64,000 bases of DNA from Undaria pinnatifida. Its lineage: Eukaryota > Sar > Phaeophyceae > Laminariales > Alariaceae. Below the pieces are notes generated by a model. The model had not been told where the DNA came from, made no database searches, and saw nothing but the letters and a program-made list of their open reading frames with translations. The stretch spans positions 9,100,558-9,164,557 of the forward strand of contig JABAKD010000026.1 in assembly GCA_012845835.1 (NCBI GenBank). The letters run 5' to 3'. The translations under genes and the position numbers were made by a program. Position 1 is the stretch's first letter. Every line of letters starts with the position of its first letter. Positions 31,991 through 42,817 of this stretch are shown here, piece after piece.

Positions 31991-32127
31991 TGGAGAAACA
32001 TTCACACACACACGCGATCAAAAGAAAAACAAGACACACACTCACGAACAGCGGATATACGCAACACCAACGCGGGCGCACGTGCTGCTGCTGACCCGAA
32101 GAGCTGTACGCAGCGCAGAGGCGCACC

Positions 32128-34951
32128 ATGCCTTGTGCCGACGGTGAGCTGTGCCACCAACCCGACAAGACGCCGCAAGCCCCTCAAGGCTACGTCTGTC
32201 ATGGAGGATGTGGCGGGCGGCTCCACGGCAACTGCGGCAGCATGGTTGGCGACATCGAAACAAGGCGAATCTGCTGCTCGTGCGTCGCAAGAGCTGGCAA
32301 GCGCAAAGAGACTGGCAAGCGCAAAGAGATACCAGCTGAGGGTGCTGAGGGTGCTGGGGCGGGACCATCTCAACGCCCGACGAAGAAGAAAGGGGAGAGT
32401 GTGGAGGCTTCGTGTGGTGCTCGTGCGCTGGTGGACATCAATGGGAAGGTAGACATCCTCAAGCTGATCGATGCAAAGGTCTCCTACGCGCAGATCGCAG
32501 ACCGCTTCAAGTGCTCTGTGCGGTCTCTTGCGACGGTGAAGTCTGACCGGAAGAAGATCGAGGCGGCGGCTACTGCAGGTGCCGGCAGCCAGAAAACTGC
32601 ACGCAAAGCAGAGTTTCAGGAGATGAGCTACACCTCTTCTTGCTGCTGCTGTGAGCTCGATTTTTAAAAAAGCAAGCTCATGTTTTCCCTCGCCTTTTTT
32701 TTCTGGTGTCGAGGCTCTCTGTCCCCCTTTTTTCACTCTTTTCTTTTTTGTTGTGCTTGTTTTATTTTTTCGCCTCGCTGTGTGCCATTCTTCTTTGTCT
32801 TTCTCTTTGTTTTTTCCCCTCGTTTGTTCCTTGTGTTCGTTGCAATTCTTTTTTCTTTTCGTCGCTCGTCTTGCCTCCCTTGTTTCCGATTTCATCGTTT
32901 TTTCAATGTCAATCCTACATTTATTCATCTGCAACGCTTCTTGTTTTCTGTTGCCCACAACGTTTCCAACTGTATATAGAAGAGTGTACTGAGTCGTCCT
33001 GCCTCACCGCGCCGCGCTGTCCAGGATGTATGCCAACGTTCTAAACTATTTTTTCGATGTTTTGTATTTTTTCGATGTTTTGTACTCGCTACGTGGTTTG
33101 CTTGCTTTTCGGCGTCAGGTGGAGACGCTAGCTCTTGATCTACTCGAGAAAGCCCGGCAGGCCAAGATGCCCGTCACACGCGATGTCCTTCGAAGCTTCG
33201 GCCTTGCCGCCAAGGCGACGCTGCTGGCTGACACTGCGACGTCTGAAGCAGTGCGGGCGAGAGTCGAGGACTTCAAGGCCGGCGAGAAGTGGGCAAAGAA
33301 CTTCGTGAAGCGCAACAACATCAAGAGCGTGAGACTTCATGGCCAGGCTGGTAGCGTGGACAAGGAGGCCATCAAGCAGGGCATGGAATAAGTCAGGGCC
33401 CTTTGCGCGAAGTACCCGGCCAGGTTCATCTTCAACGTGGACGAGACAGGCCTCCAGTGGACGCTCATGCCCAGGCGCACGTACCTTTCCACCACGGAGG
33501 ACCGGAAGACGGCGTGGGGCTCAAAGAGTATGTACTTCAAGGATCGACTGTCTGCCTACATGTGCTGCAACGCCGACGGCACGGCGAAGGTTGACATGGC
33601 CATCATCTGGAAGGCGAAGAGCCCCCGCTGCTTCGACAAGGGGGCTTCACCGCTGAAGTATTTCTCGCAGGCCAACGCGTGGTCCGACTCCGCAACGTTC
33701 CTGAAGTGGTGGCTTGAAGTCTTTCTCCCGTTCATTCGGCGCTTCACTCACGAACCTGTGCACTGCTGATGGACGGCTGCTCGTCTCACGGAGATCTAGT
33801 GGATGATCGGGGACAAGTTACCATCAAGTACCTCCCTCCGCTTTGAACCGCCGTACACCAGCCCATGGATCTGGGGGTCATCGCTAAGATGAAGGTCGTC
33901 TACAGGAAGGAGCTGCTCGATGTGAAGGCATCAACCATGTTGGTGGCTGACACACTTCGCGCCCAGGCCAAAGCCCGCAAGATGAAGGCCGGGACAATGG
34001 GGCTGGCGCAAGGGCACCAACCTTATGTGCGGGACGCGGCTGAACTTCTCCAGAAAGCATAGGCCAGCGTCACCCCCCAGGATATTGCCAGGTGAGGTGT
34101 GAACATTGCCATCGCGATTTTAAATGTTCAGCTAGCGCGCGTGCACCTGGCTTCTGTGGTGCGATACTTGGGTGTGTACAGTTGTTCGGTTTTCTTTTTT
34201 TGGCCAAGTATTCCAGCATCTGGACATCTCCAGTGTATCTTCATTACCAAAAGGGTTCTCTCTCACATCCCGATGGGTCAATTGCTCGTCTAACATCGCT
34301 TGTTCACCCAAAAACCGATGAATCGCATTTTCTGCGCTACCTCGCACCAGGTGCTTCGTCAAAGCCAAGACGCTTCCAAAGGACATGGCGGCGGAGCTCA
34401 CCAAGCAACACGGAAAGACCCGGTTCGACATCGCCGAGCCTGACCTGAAGGCTCTCACGGAGACTGTCAACACGTTGAGCACGAGCGTGAGCGACGCGCA
34501 GAAGCAGGGATCCGCCGTCGTAGATGACGAGATCGCCGAACTGCTGGCAGAACTCAACATCGAGCCTGGACAGCCGCTCGGGGGGCAAGCGGTGAGCGCA
34601 ATTCAGGGATGGGCTACCATCGAGGACGATGCTGAGGTGGTAGAGGCTCTTCGGCTGGACGCGGCGGACGACATGGCGGCAATGCTATCTGGAGCGCGCA
34701 CTTCTTCCGGCTGCGATGAGCAAGATGAAATGGAAGATGGCGGTGGCGGTGAGAACACGGGGCGCGAGCGCCGTGCTCCACCGGCTTATAGTGAGCTGTC
34801 ACCTTACTTCGGCGTCCTGGAATCGGCAGCAGATGAGAGTGGCAATGGAGACGCGGCGTTCCATCTGCGGAAAGAAAACATGGCGATGATCGCAGCGCAT
34901 GCCGCTAAGGGGGTGCACCAAGGAGACATGAGAGAGTTTGTCGAGACGTAG
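32128..34951 (+). pseudogene. pogo-like transposase: PHD-like finger, CENP-B HTH, DDD core, with introns
   Basis: Exon 1 starts at ATG 32128. Residues 3-52 have C-x5-C, C-x3-C, x4-H-x2-C, x12-C-x2-C, a C4HC3 PHD-like pattern. Residues 102-145 (VDILKLIDAKVSYAQIADRF) are a CENP-B/psq helix-turn-helix. From about 33119 a second DNA-binding region ends FVKRNNIKSVRLHGQAGSVD. Catalytic Asp residues lie in FNVDETGLQW (33440), MDGCSSH (33772) and QPMDLGVIAKMK (33868). An intron at 34092-34350 joins DIAR to CFVKAKTLPKDMAAEL, and the last exon ends at TAG 34949-34951. Defects: TAA 33389, a frameshift about 33745-33770, TGA 33844 and TAG 34060. The first intron (donor GTGAGC at 32651, acceptor ending 33118) does not keep frame as drawn, so its borders or a further indel are uncertain. 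Confidence 0.88.
34092..34350 (+). other. Spliceosomal-type intron in the transposase (259 bp)
   Basis: The donor GATATTGCCAG|GTGAGG and acceptor CGCACCAG|GTGCTTC join codon AG+G (Arg). The result is DIARCFVKAKTLP, the expected continuous transposase sequence. No open frame crosses the intron. Confidence 0.85.
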
Positions 34952-35330
34952 TGAAGGCGGCGGGTACGCGGTTGTTTTTTTTTTCCTTGCAGTCAGCTTC
35001 CTATGTGCCTTTCTCGTTTCTTTTTGTTTTTTTCCCGCAACATCGCAGCGGGTGCGCCGGGCAGTCATAAAGGAGTTTGTCACGACGTTAGCAAGAGCGC
35101 GGGGTGCATGCTTGCTTGATTTTTCTTTGCAGTGACCTTCCTGCATGTTTTTATCTCTTTTTTTACTTGTGTTTTTTTTTCTTGCAACATAGCAGCCGGT
35201 GCGGCAGGGGTCAGATAAATTGGCACGACGGAGTGAGGTTGCGCCTGGCTGGTTGTGTGTGTTGGTTCTTGCTAAATCGAAGCGGGTGCGCCAGGGAGAT
35301 ATGAGAGTTTGATCATCACGTAATGATGGC
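34911..35330 (+). repeat. Degenerate tandem copies of the transposase C-terminal tail
   Basis: The last coding bases (GGGTGCACCAAGGAGACATG...GAGTTTGTCGAGACG) recur in decayed form at about 35049, 35198 and 35283. Between copies lies a pyrimidine tract ending TTGCAG, much like an intron end. Spacing falls from ~150 to ~85 bases. Confidence 0.65.
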
Positions 35331-35554
35331 AGGGGCCAGCAGTACATGGTTGCTCGTGTTTTTGCAGTGGGCTTTCTGTCGTATTTTTTTTATGCACATA
35401 GTAAGTCTTTTCTATCATGCAACGTCGAGGGAAGGCAGGCAAGGAGGACTGAGAGTTAGCTTCGTCCACTATTAATCCACAATCTCGATCCATTTCGTAC
35501 TCTGTTGGACCCGCAAAGCGTGGACGCCACACTCACAACGTGAAGTCGAAGAGT

Positions 35555-35700
35555 GCCTCAATAGCGCAGAACCTGCACTATTGAGGAATATTCAAAGCCC
35601 TAATAGTGCAGAACCTGCACTATCGAGGGCACCCTTTTCAGTAGTGCAGGTGCCTGCTATAGTGCAGGTAAATTCTCACGACAGACCCCTGCACTATATA
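35555..35700. promoter_or_regulatory. Right subterminal repeat cluster of the pogo element
   Basis: AATAGCGCAGAACCTGCACT and TAATAGTGCAGAACCTGCAC palindromes begin near 35558 and 35601. Further AGTGCAGGT and CCTGCACTAT motifs lie near 35642, 35660 and 35687. These mirror the left cluster and are likely transposase-binding sites. Confidence 0.7.
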
Positions 35701-35715
35701 GGGCCCACTACTGTA

Positions 35716-37374
35716 TATAGTCTTTACCAGTATCTGCATATATCTGTCGCTGGTACGCACATCTACTATCAGCCCGTCTTTCCTCTCTCCGTGATATTGC
35801 ATGCCGTATGATATGTCGAACAGTACTTCGTACCGTCTTCGGCGCGATTATGGCCATCCTGCGTCCGCTGTACGTGCGTTATTAGAATATCGGGCACATA
35901 ATGGCTATCCGCAGTTGGATGGCAGCGGTTGTAAATTGGCTGTACGTGTATCCGTCCGCGCAAATATTTCAAATATTTACATTTCCTGGCGGCCTGCAGC
36001 GGAAATTTTAAAAGTGTGCCCATTCGATCAACAAATGTTACGCTGGCGAATGCAATGCGCCACCCGTGTAATCGTTCCGCTGAGATGCTACAAAGAGACG
36101 AAGTGCCGTATGTAACTTGTATTGCATGTGCACCCGCTGCACGTTCAGCAATTTCGCCTGGTAAAGCCAAGATGTGGTTGTGGTAAGCAGTGCCACAAAC
36201 AGTAGAAGAAATGCTGTTTCTGTATAACAACGTTCACGGCCTGCTCTCGGAATGTTTGCGTGAAACGTTTCGATTGACCCATCTTTCTGTGGACTTACGC
36301 CCTTTTAAGCTTTCTTCGTCAGAAACGTATGGTCTCAAAAGCAAAATGCTATACCCCTCCCATGGGATGGCGCTCTTAAACCGCCCGGGCGTTATTCTGA
36401 TCGACACCCCTGTTAAAGCACTACGCCGTTGTTGCCCTATGTATGCCGTGATCTGGACACGCCCGGCCTCACTTTCACGTCCGTGCCGTGGAATAGTATT
36501 CAGATCGACACGCCTCTTCAAACATACTACAATACGATGTTTTTGAACCAATTCAAACTTTCTACGCACCGCAGCATTTCTCGCCGAACATAATACCATA
36601 CGGAACGAATCGTCCCTTACCCGTCCGTCCTTCGTTGGGTGAATTATTGTTCAGACTGACACCTCTGTGAACAAATTCCTTCTCCCTATAGACTGTGGTA
36701 TCGCCCGATAGTCTCCTTCCGTGGTGCATTTCGTCGGACTTGAGTCTTGCGGGGTTGACTTTCTCGATAACTCTATACCTTCACATGTCTGTCCTTCGTT
36801 GCGACTTACTGTCCAGACTCCCCCTTCTTTGCACATGTGCCGTCTCCAACCCCTTTTTACTTTGTTCACGACCGAGTTGACACTAGCCATTCATCGAAGT
36901 ATCGTCAGATTTTCCGGAAAATGTCTTGGATAATAAGTCCGTCCACGCTGCGTTTATTGATGTGGTATTAACTTCCAAGCTTGATTCGCTTGTCGTGCGG
37001 TTTGTGCCCAGCGGCATCATCCGCCCGAGGGCTTACACGAAGTACGAACTACGTCCATAAATACAACTATATATGCTTCTAGTTGGTCCAGCTTGGGTCA
37101 TGTAGCCCTGATATCTCGTATCATGCCATTCCTGATATACCTTGATAATATACACACGTTGGTTACCCAGAAGTTGTAGTATCCGTATACGTTTTCCGCT
37201 CACACTACGCAGCGCCAGGCCACGCTTATGCGACCGAATTACATGGCACGCGTGTGTATGTAATATATCCCAGGCATTATTCGTATTGCTCGCTCCCTCG
37301 CATGGCTTTCGTACTCGCCGTAAGGCAACCATATTATGTATCTGTTCAACGAGGTGTATATTATAAAAGTAAAA
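35716..37374. other. No gene seen
   Basis: Short frames on both strands only. No recognised domain, RNA gene or repeat. Confidence 0.4.
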
Positions 37375-38780
37375 ATACACTCCAGCTGTGAGATCAAAGA
37401 TTTTGTCAAAACTCATCTTTGCAAGCTGTGTGTGTCACTCCTATCGCGCGTATTACTGGGTGTGTCCTCGTTAAGGATATAGGTCGACGACTCCCCTTGG
37501 AACTACAGTGTAGCCTGCACCAGGGTCTACAGGGTGATGTTAGTCAGTCTGTGCGCGGAAACTTTATAACCCGTTTTTGAGGGGGACAAACTCTAACAGC
37601 TGTGGAAGGAAAGGCATCCGTTTATCAAGTGTATCCTGTAAGTCGTATAACCGGTGACGGGAGGGCGGAGGTTTTCGGGGCGTGGGTGGCCTGGGTTTGA
37701 ACAAAAGGGAGCGTGGGGGGGGGGGGGGGGGGGGGGGGGGGGCAACTCAATATGTGCGCGGAAACTACAAATCCTTCAAGGGGACAAATCTGCGATTGTG
37801 GATGGAATGCATCGCTTTATCATATATATCCTGTAAGTCGTACAACCAGTGAGGAGAAGGCGAAGTGCTCGAAGGGGTGGGGGGAGGGAGGGGTGGGTGA
37901 AGGGCGACTTCCAACAGCTTTAGGTCGGATAGATGTAGGAGCTTGCTATGCGCGTGGTGCTTGAGAAATAGGCGATGGTGCGGGTGGTGGGGAAGGAGGG
38001 GGCGTTGGGGGGCGGCGGGCGATATGAATTGGAGCTACAACATGGATTATTGTAAATGTAACGATGTGATATCAACTGCCTGGTAGTGTTTATTACTCTG
38101 GCAGATTTTTACTTTAGGTGGGGCGTTTGAACAAGAGGGAGCAGGGGGTGGGGGGGGGGGGGGGGGGGGGGCGGGACAACTCAATCTGTTCGTGGAAACT
38201 GTAAATTCTTTAAGGGGACAAATCTGACGATTGTGGACGGAATGCATCACTTTATCATGTATATACTGTCAGTCGTACAACCAGTGAGGGAAGGGCGGAG
38301 TGTTCGAAGGGGGTGGGGTGGGATTTCCAACAGCTTTAGGTCGCATACATGTATATCAGTTAGGAGCTTGCTATACGCGTGATGCTAGGTCTAGGCGATG
38401 GTGCGGTGGTGGGGAGGGACAGGGCGTTGGGAGGGGGGGGGTATGAATTGGAGCTACGGCATGGATAACTAAAAAGATATTGGGGTGATATCAACTGCCT
38501 GGTAGTGTTTATTACTCTGGCAGATTTTGATTTTGGGTGGGGTGGCGGGAGAGAATCACTCGAGGGGGGTGGGGGGGGGAGAAAACGAAACCCCCTTAGG
38601 TCGCATGAATGTAAACCTGGGAAGAACTTTACTAAACGTGCTAGGTCTAGGCGATGGTGAGAGTCGTGGGGAAGGAGGGGGGACGGAAATAAGTGAAATG
38701 GAGCTACGGTATGGCTGGTTAGATGGGTAATGACGTGATATCACTTGCATGGTATTGCTTATTATTCTAGCTAGTTTGAT
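37375..38780 (-). repeat. R2 repeat block, minus strand, with long G tracts
   Basis: A full R2 core lies at 37378-37608 (inverted). It is followed by four or more short R2 units near 37800, 38040-38230, 38455-38530 and 38700-38770, each with GATATCA and ACTCTGGCAGATTTT-type landmarks. G tracts of about 26 bases (37716-37742) and about 22 bases (38149-38171) separate the units. Reading frames here only follow the repeats. Confidence 0.85.
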
Positions 38781-38889
38781 TTCAGGTGTGGTATACAAAA
38801 AAATGTTTTGGTGTGGTATAAAATGTGTTGTAGCTTCGTGGTGTGTTGTTTTACATGGATCGCAGAATAGAACATACATAATGCAAAAA

Positions 38890-39545
38890 ACAACAAGCGA
38901 GGTGATGTGGTCATGCAATGACACTACCATTGAGCACGAGGGGGAGAACTGCAAATCGTTTGCTTTGAAAGGAACTTTTGATGCACCCGCGCTCAATTTC
39001 GTTGCTTCGCCATGCATATGCTACTTCGTTTGGCCGAGGTTGGGAGGCGATCATGCAGACGGTAGGTACCAAATACCCTATGTAGTAGGTTCGTAGTGTG
39101 GTCCACCGCAATTTTAACATATCTGCCTGCACTTCCTTTTCACATTAATATTACTTGTAGCTAATACACGATTATACGCCCATGGTTTTACCGTACCGAT
39201 GTGGGGCTCTGAGATTGCCAATTGTAAGACAGAGATACATATTACAAATACAACAAGCGAGGTATTGTGGTCATGCAATGTCACCACTGAACACGAGGGG
39301 GAGAAGTGCAGATCGTCAGTGTGTTGAAATGAACGCTTGATGTGCCCGCGCTCAATTACGTTACTTCGTGAGACATATGCTACCTCGTGTGGTAGATGTT
39401 GTCAAGCGATCATGCAGACGTCAGGTAGGCACGAGATACCTTGCGTAATAGGTTGGTAGTGTGTTTTACCGAAATTCTAGCATATCTGCCTGCACGTATT
39501 TTTCACATTATTATAACCTAATGTACGGTTTTACGCCCTGTGTTT
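38890..39545 (+). repeat. Dispersed repeat R1, two tandem copies
   Basis: CAACAAGCGAGGT.{2}TGTGGTCATGCAATG starts units near 38890 and 39249. Both contain GAACACGAGGGGGAGAA/GAGCACGAG, CGCGCTCAATT.CGTT, GCGATCATGCAGACG and CATATCTGCCTGCAC. The period is about 350 bases. The inverted relative is at 14280-14700. Confidence 0.8.
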
Positions 39546-39954
39546 TCTATGCCGTCGACAATGCTGTGGTCCTGTAGATGCCGCGTTCACGTCTGATGCT
39601 CGTGTTAGTGGTGCTCACGAAAATATGCCCTAGCTATATATATGTGTTTGTATGCCCGCTGGGACCCAATTGTTCCCACGGTCGTCCCCTGGTCGTTTGT
39701 CGTCATCACGTGTTGTTGCCATTCTTGAACGACCGCAAAATTTATACAGTGCACTGCGGTACATAGAAATATACGGGACATTGCGCAAACTGCCAGGTGC
39801 GAGCTGAGGCACGTGAGATTGTCATCAGATCGGATTCCGCTCGGAATCCGTTCGGCGTCTTCGAAATTGCTTTCTCACCCGGTTTTCTCGTGGACCGCGT
39901 TCCGCAGCCTTTCCCCCGCCTATTCCCCGCGTGCGCTCGCTCGGGTTGCGCGCC
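39546..39954. other. No gene seen
   Basis: Short frames only, between R1 and R4. Confidence 0.4.
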
Positions 39955-41090
39955 GCCGCCAAGGGCGTCGACCTCGAACTGGGCCGACCTTGCGGAGATG
40001 AGACATCGAGGTCGCCTAGAAAAATATTTGTGGTCCTGTTGTTGTTCTGCGGAGACGACTCGGTCGTGCACTCGCTGCTGGAAGCATATCTTTGGTGCTA
40101 GTTGGGTGGTTGGAGCTTGTGAGGCTACCCGCCGAGATTTCCAAGATCTGGACTATAACGCTGCTATTGTGCGGCTCATGCCAGGTCGTTTTCCAATGAT
40201 GACGGGTAAATGTAAGAGTGGCGGGTCGTGCCCGGTCGTTCCGAACAGAGCTTATTCGGAGGATCTTGAAAGACTGTCGTTAACGGTGAGGGTTTATTCG
40301 TTCGATGGGCCGATAGGTCGCTTCTACGGATGACGGTAAATATAAGGCTTGCAGGTTGTGCCAGGTCGTTCCGAACTGAGCTCATTTGGAGGAGATCCTT
40401 CAGGACTGTGAACGATATAGGTCGATTCGTTCGCTGTTTACGAGTCGATTCGTTCGAAGATTCGGGAATCTAAAGAAATGACAGCGATTCGGGAATCTAG
40501 ATGTCTACCGATCACGGTAATTATAAGGTTTGTGGGTTGTGCGAGGTAATTCCGAACTGGGCTCACTTTGAGGATCTTCTTGCAGGACTGTTAACCGTGA
40601 AGGCCAATTCGTTCGCTGGGTCGATTCGTTGGAATATTCGAGAATCTAGAGGAATTATATAGCGAATAGGGAATATCCGAGCGCGTCAACCTCGACCTGG
40701 ACGGATCTTGCGGAGTTGACGAGACATTAATAATTAGTTCACGTCGCTCAGGTAAATATTTGTGGTGCTGCTGTTGTTGATCCGCGGGGATGACTCGGTC
40801 CTACACTCGCTGCTGGAGACATTTTTGCGGTGCTTGCTGGGCTGTTGGAGCATCCCATGCTACCTTCTGAGATACATTAAAATTATTGGTGTGAATCAAC
40901 CCCTTCGGAGCAATGAAGATATCGATCAACCAGAACCCCTTCGATTGCACGTACCAAGAGGATAGTTGATATAGAAAAACCCCTCTATTTTATGGTTGGA
41001 AGATTGAAGGGTTACGATCTGATTTCAAGATGTGGACTAAACCCCCTGCTGCTGTTGTACGACTCATGCCAGGCCACTCATATTTGACGG
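39955..41090 (+). repeat. Repeat R4 with internal duplication
   Basis: A ~250-base segment (GTCGACCTCGA..TGGGCCGACCTTGCGGAG, AAATATTTGTGGTCCTG, GAC.ACTCGCTGCTGGA, CGGCTCATGCCAGG) at 39955-40200 recurs at about 40680-41080. Between them, three units with GGTCGTTCCGAACTGAGCTC begin near 40233, 40368 and 40544. Related units occur at 48120-48450 and 49200-49990. Confidence 0.7.
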
Positions 41091-41945
41091 TACATTCCGC
41101 GTGTCCCGCCCGCCCCCGCCCCCCACCCGATCCCTCTTGTTCAAACGCCCCACCTACAATCGAAATCGGCCAGGGTAATAAACACTTCTACGCAATGGAT
41201 ATCACGTCATTATCTTTCTAGCCACCCATGACGAAGATTCATTCATCCCTCCCCCCCCCCCCAACGCCCCTCTCTTTCCCCACCACCCGCACGATCGCCT
41301 AGACTTAGCACCACGCGTATAGCAAGCCCCTACATCTATGCGTAATACGCGCGATCGAAGTATCGCACACGAGCTTGCCAATATGAGTTGCAACCAAATC
41401 TTTGCTCTCACCGCTGGAATAGATTACTCCGTATTTTATATGAGAGCTAAACCTCTAAACCTCTTGAAAACCCTTCTCCCCTCCCTCCCCCCCCCAAACC
41501 CTCCCGCCCCCACCCCCACCCCCTCAACGCCCCCTCCTTCTCCACCACCGGCAACATCGCCTAGACCTAGCACCACGCGTATAGCAAACCCCTACATCTA
41601 TGCGACATGATTTTTGCGCCCCCCCCCCCAACATCCTTAAAAACGCCGCCCTCCCCTCACCAGTTATTCGACTTACAGGATCCACTTGATAAACTGATGC
41701 CTTCCACAGCTGTCAGATTTTGTCCCCCTCAAAAACGGGTTTTATGAGTTTCCGCGCACAGACTGCCTAACATCACCCTGTTGACCCTGATAGCTACACT
41801 GTAGTTGCAAGGGGAGTATCCGACCTATATCCTTAATGAGGACACACAACCCGTAATACGCGCGATCGGAGTATCACACACAGCTTGCAAAGATGAGTTT
41901 CGACAAAATCTTCGATCTCACAGCTGGAGTGTTTTTAATTTTTAT
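41091..41945 (+). repeat. R2 repeat block, + strand
   Basis: Short R2 units with C tracts at 41100-41600, then the ~228-base core at 41702-41929. The core ends CACAGCTGGAGTG as in the other copies. Confidence 0.88.
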
Positions 41946-42267
41946 AATATAAGATTGGAAAGGCACAATCGCATCAGGCGGCGTGCTGTTCTCTCAGAGT
42001 CCGCCCCGCCCCTCGTTCCCTCTTGTCCTTCCGGGTAAACCGGCGTAGTGGAGGTGGGGAGTTAATATGAGAGAAAAAAAACGTATCCTCTTCGTGTGCA
42101 GGGTGTAGAGGATGGTATGTCGGAGAGCAGGCGGCGGGGTGTGTCCCTAAAAATAAATAGGAACCTAGGGACCTCAATGCGCGGGGCGCCATGGTGACGT
42201 TGAAGGTGTGAATCATGTTTGTGTTGACGACATTGCCTGGCGCAAAAGAATGTGTACAGCAAGCAGT

Positions 42268-42545
42268 GCTGGAAGTATCGGGGGTAATGCCAGGTTCAAA
42301 TTGTACGATATGAGAACAGGGTTCGAGGCGGCAAAGTATATTTTACAGTTTATTCGCCTTACTCATATCATCCTATTATTATCCTTGCACCGCTCTCGTG
42401 CTCCTTGCTGGAAGTATCGGGAGTAATGCTGGTTGTTGCAAATGATACGATATGAGAACAGGGTCCGAGAAGGCAAAGCATATTTTACACTTTGTCCGCC
42501 TTACTCATATCAACCCATTAATTATCCTCGCACTACTCTCGCGCT
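42268..42545. repeat. 138-bp tandem duplication of the SINE tail region
   Basis: GCTGGAAGTATCGGG starts copies at 42268 and 42406. Both run through ACGATATGAGAACAGGGT, GGCAAAG.ATATTTTACA, CGCCTTACTCATATCA and GCTCTCG.GCTCCTT. The second copy overlaps the distal end of the SINE at 42511. Confidence 0.85.
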
Positions 42546-42817
42546 CCTTCCAAGTAGTAGTAACTCAGATCCGGAATCACATAGCGGGCCCCCCTTCCCT
42601 TTACAGTAGGCGCCTTTGTTTTCATCGCGAGAAGGATTCAGTATGTTTCTTACCTCGTCGACTCTCGTCAAATGCCCGCGTTAATAGACGCTCTAAGCAG
42701 TGATCCATTCTTGGAATTTTTGCAGATATATATTCAAAATCTCAACCATCGGAGAAATCGAACTCAAGGACCAACGCCAGTCGTATTAGGGTAAGCATTA
42801 GACCACCGGGGCGACCG
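42511..42817 (-). mobile_element. tRNA-headed SINE, copy 2
   Basis: On the minus strand it starts CGGTCGCCCCGGTGGTCTAA and carries GAGTTCGATTTCTCCGATGG further in, the same head as at 24270. The body shares CTCAGATCCGG, TCACATAGCGGGCC and CCTCGTCGACTC with copy 1. It is more decayed in the A-box (TCTAATGC). Confidence 0.8.

Larger units (their letters stand above)
31817..35713 (+). mobile_element. pogo/Tigger-like DNA transposon, 3,897 bp, ends intact
   Basis: The left end CAGTAGTGGGCCC (31817-31829) and the right end GGGCCCACTACTG (35701-35713) are perfect 13-base terminal inverted repeats. TA lies immediately outside both (31815-31816 and 35714-35715), the duplication made by Tc1/mariner-superfamily transposases. 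Many ATAGTGCAGG-type motifs lie just inside both ends. The transposase between them has CENP-B-like DNA-binding regions and a DDD catalytic core but is interrupted by stops and a frameshift. The ends therefore remain potentially mobile in trans while the coding part is dead. Confidence 0.93.
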
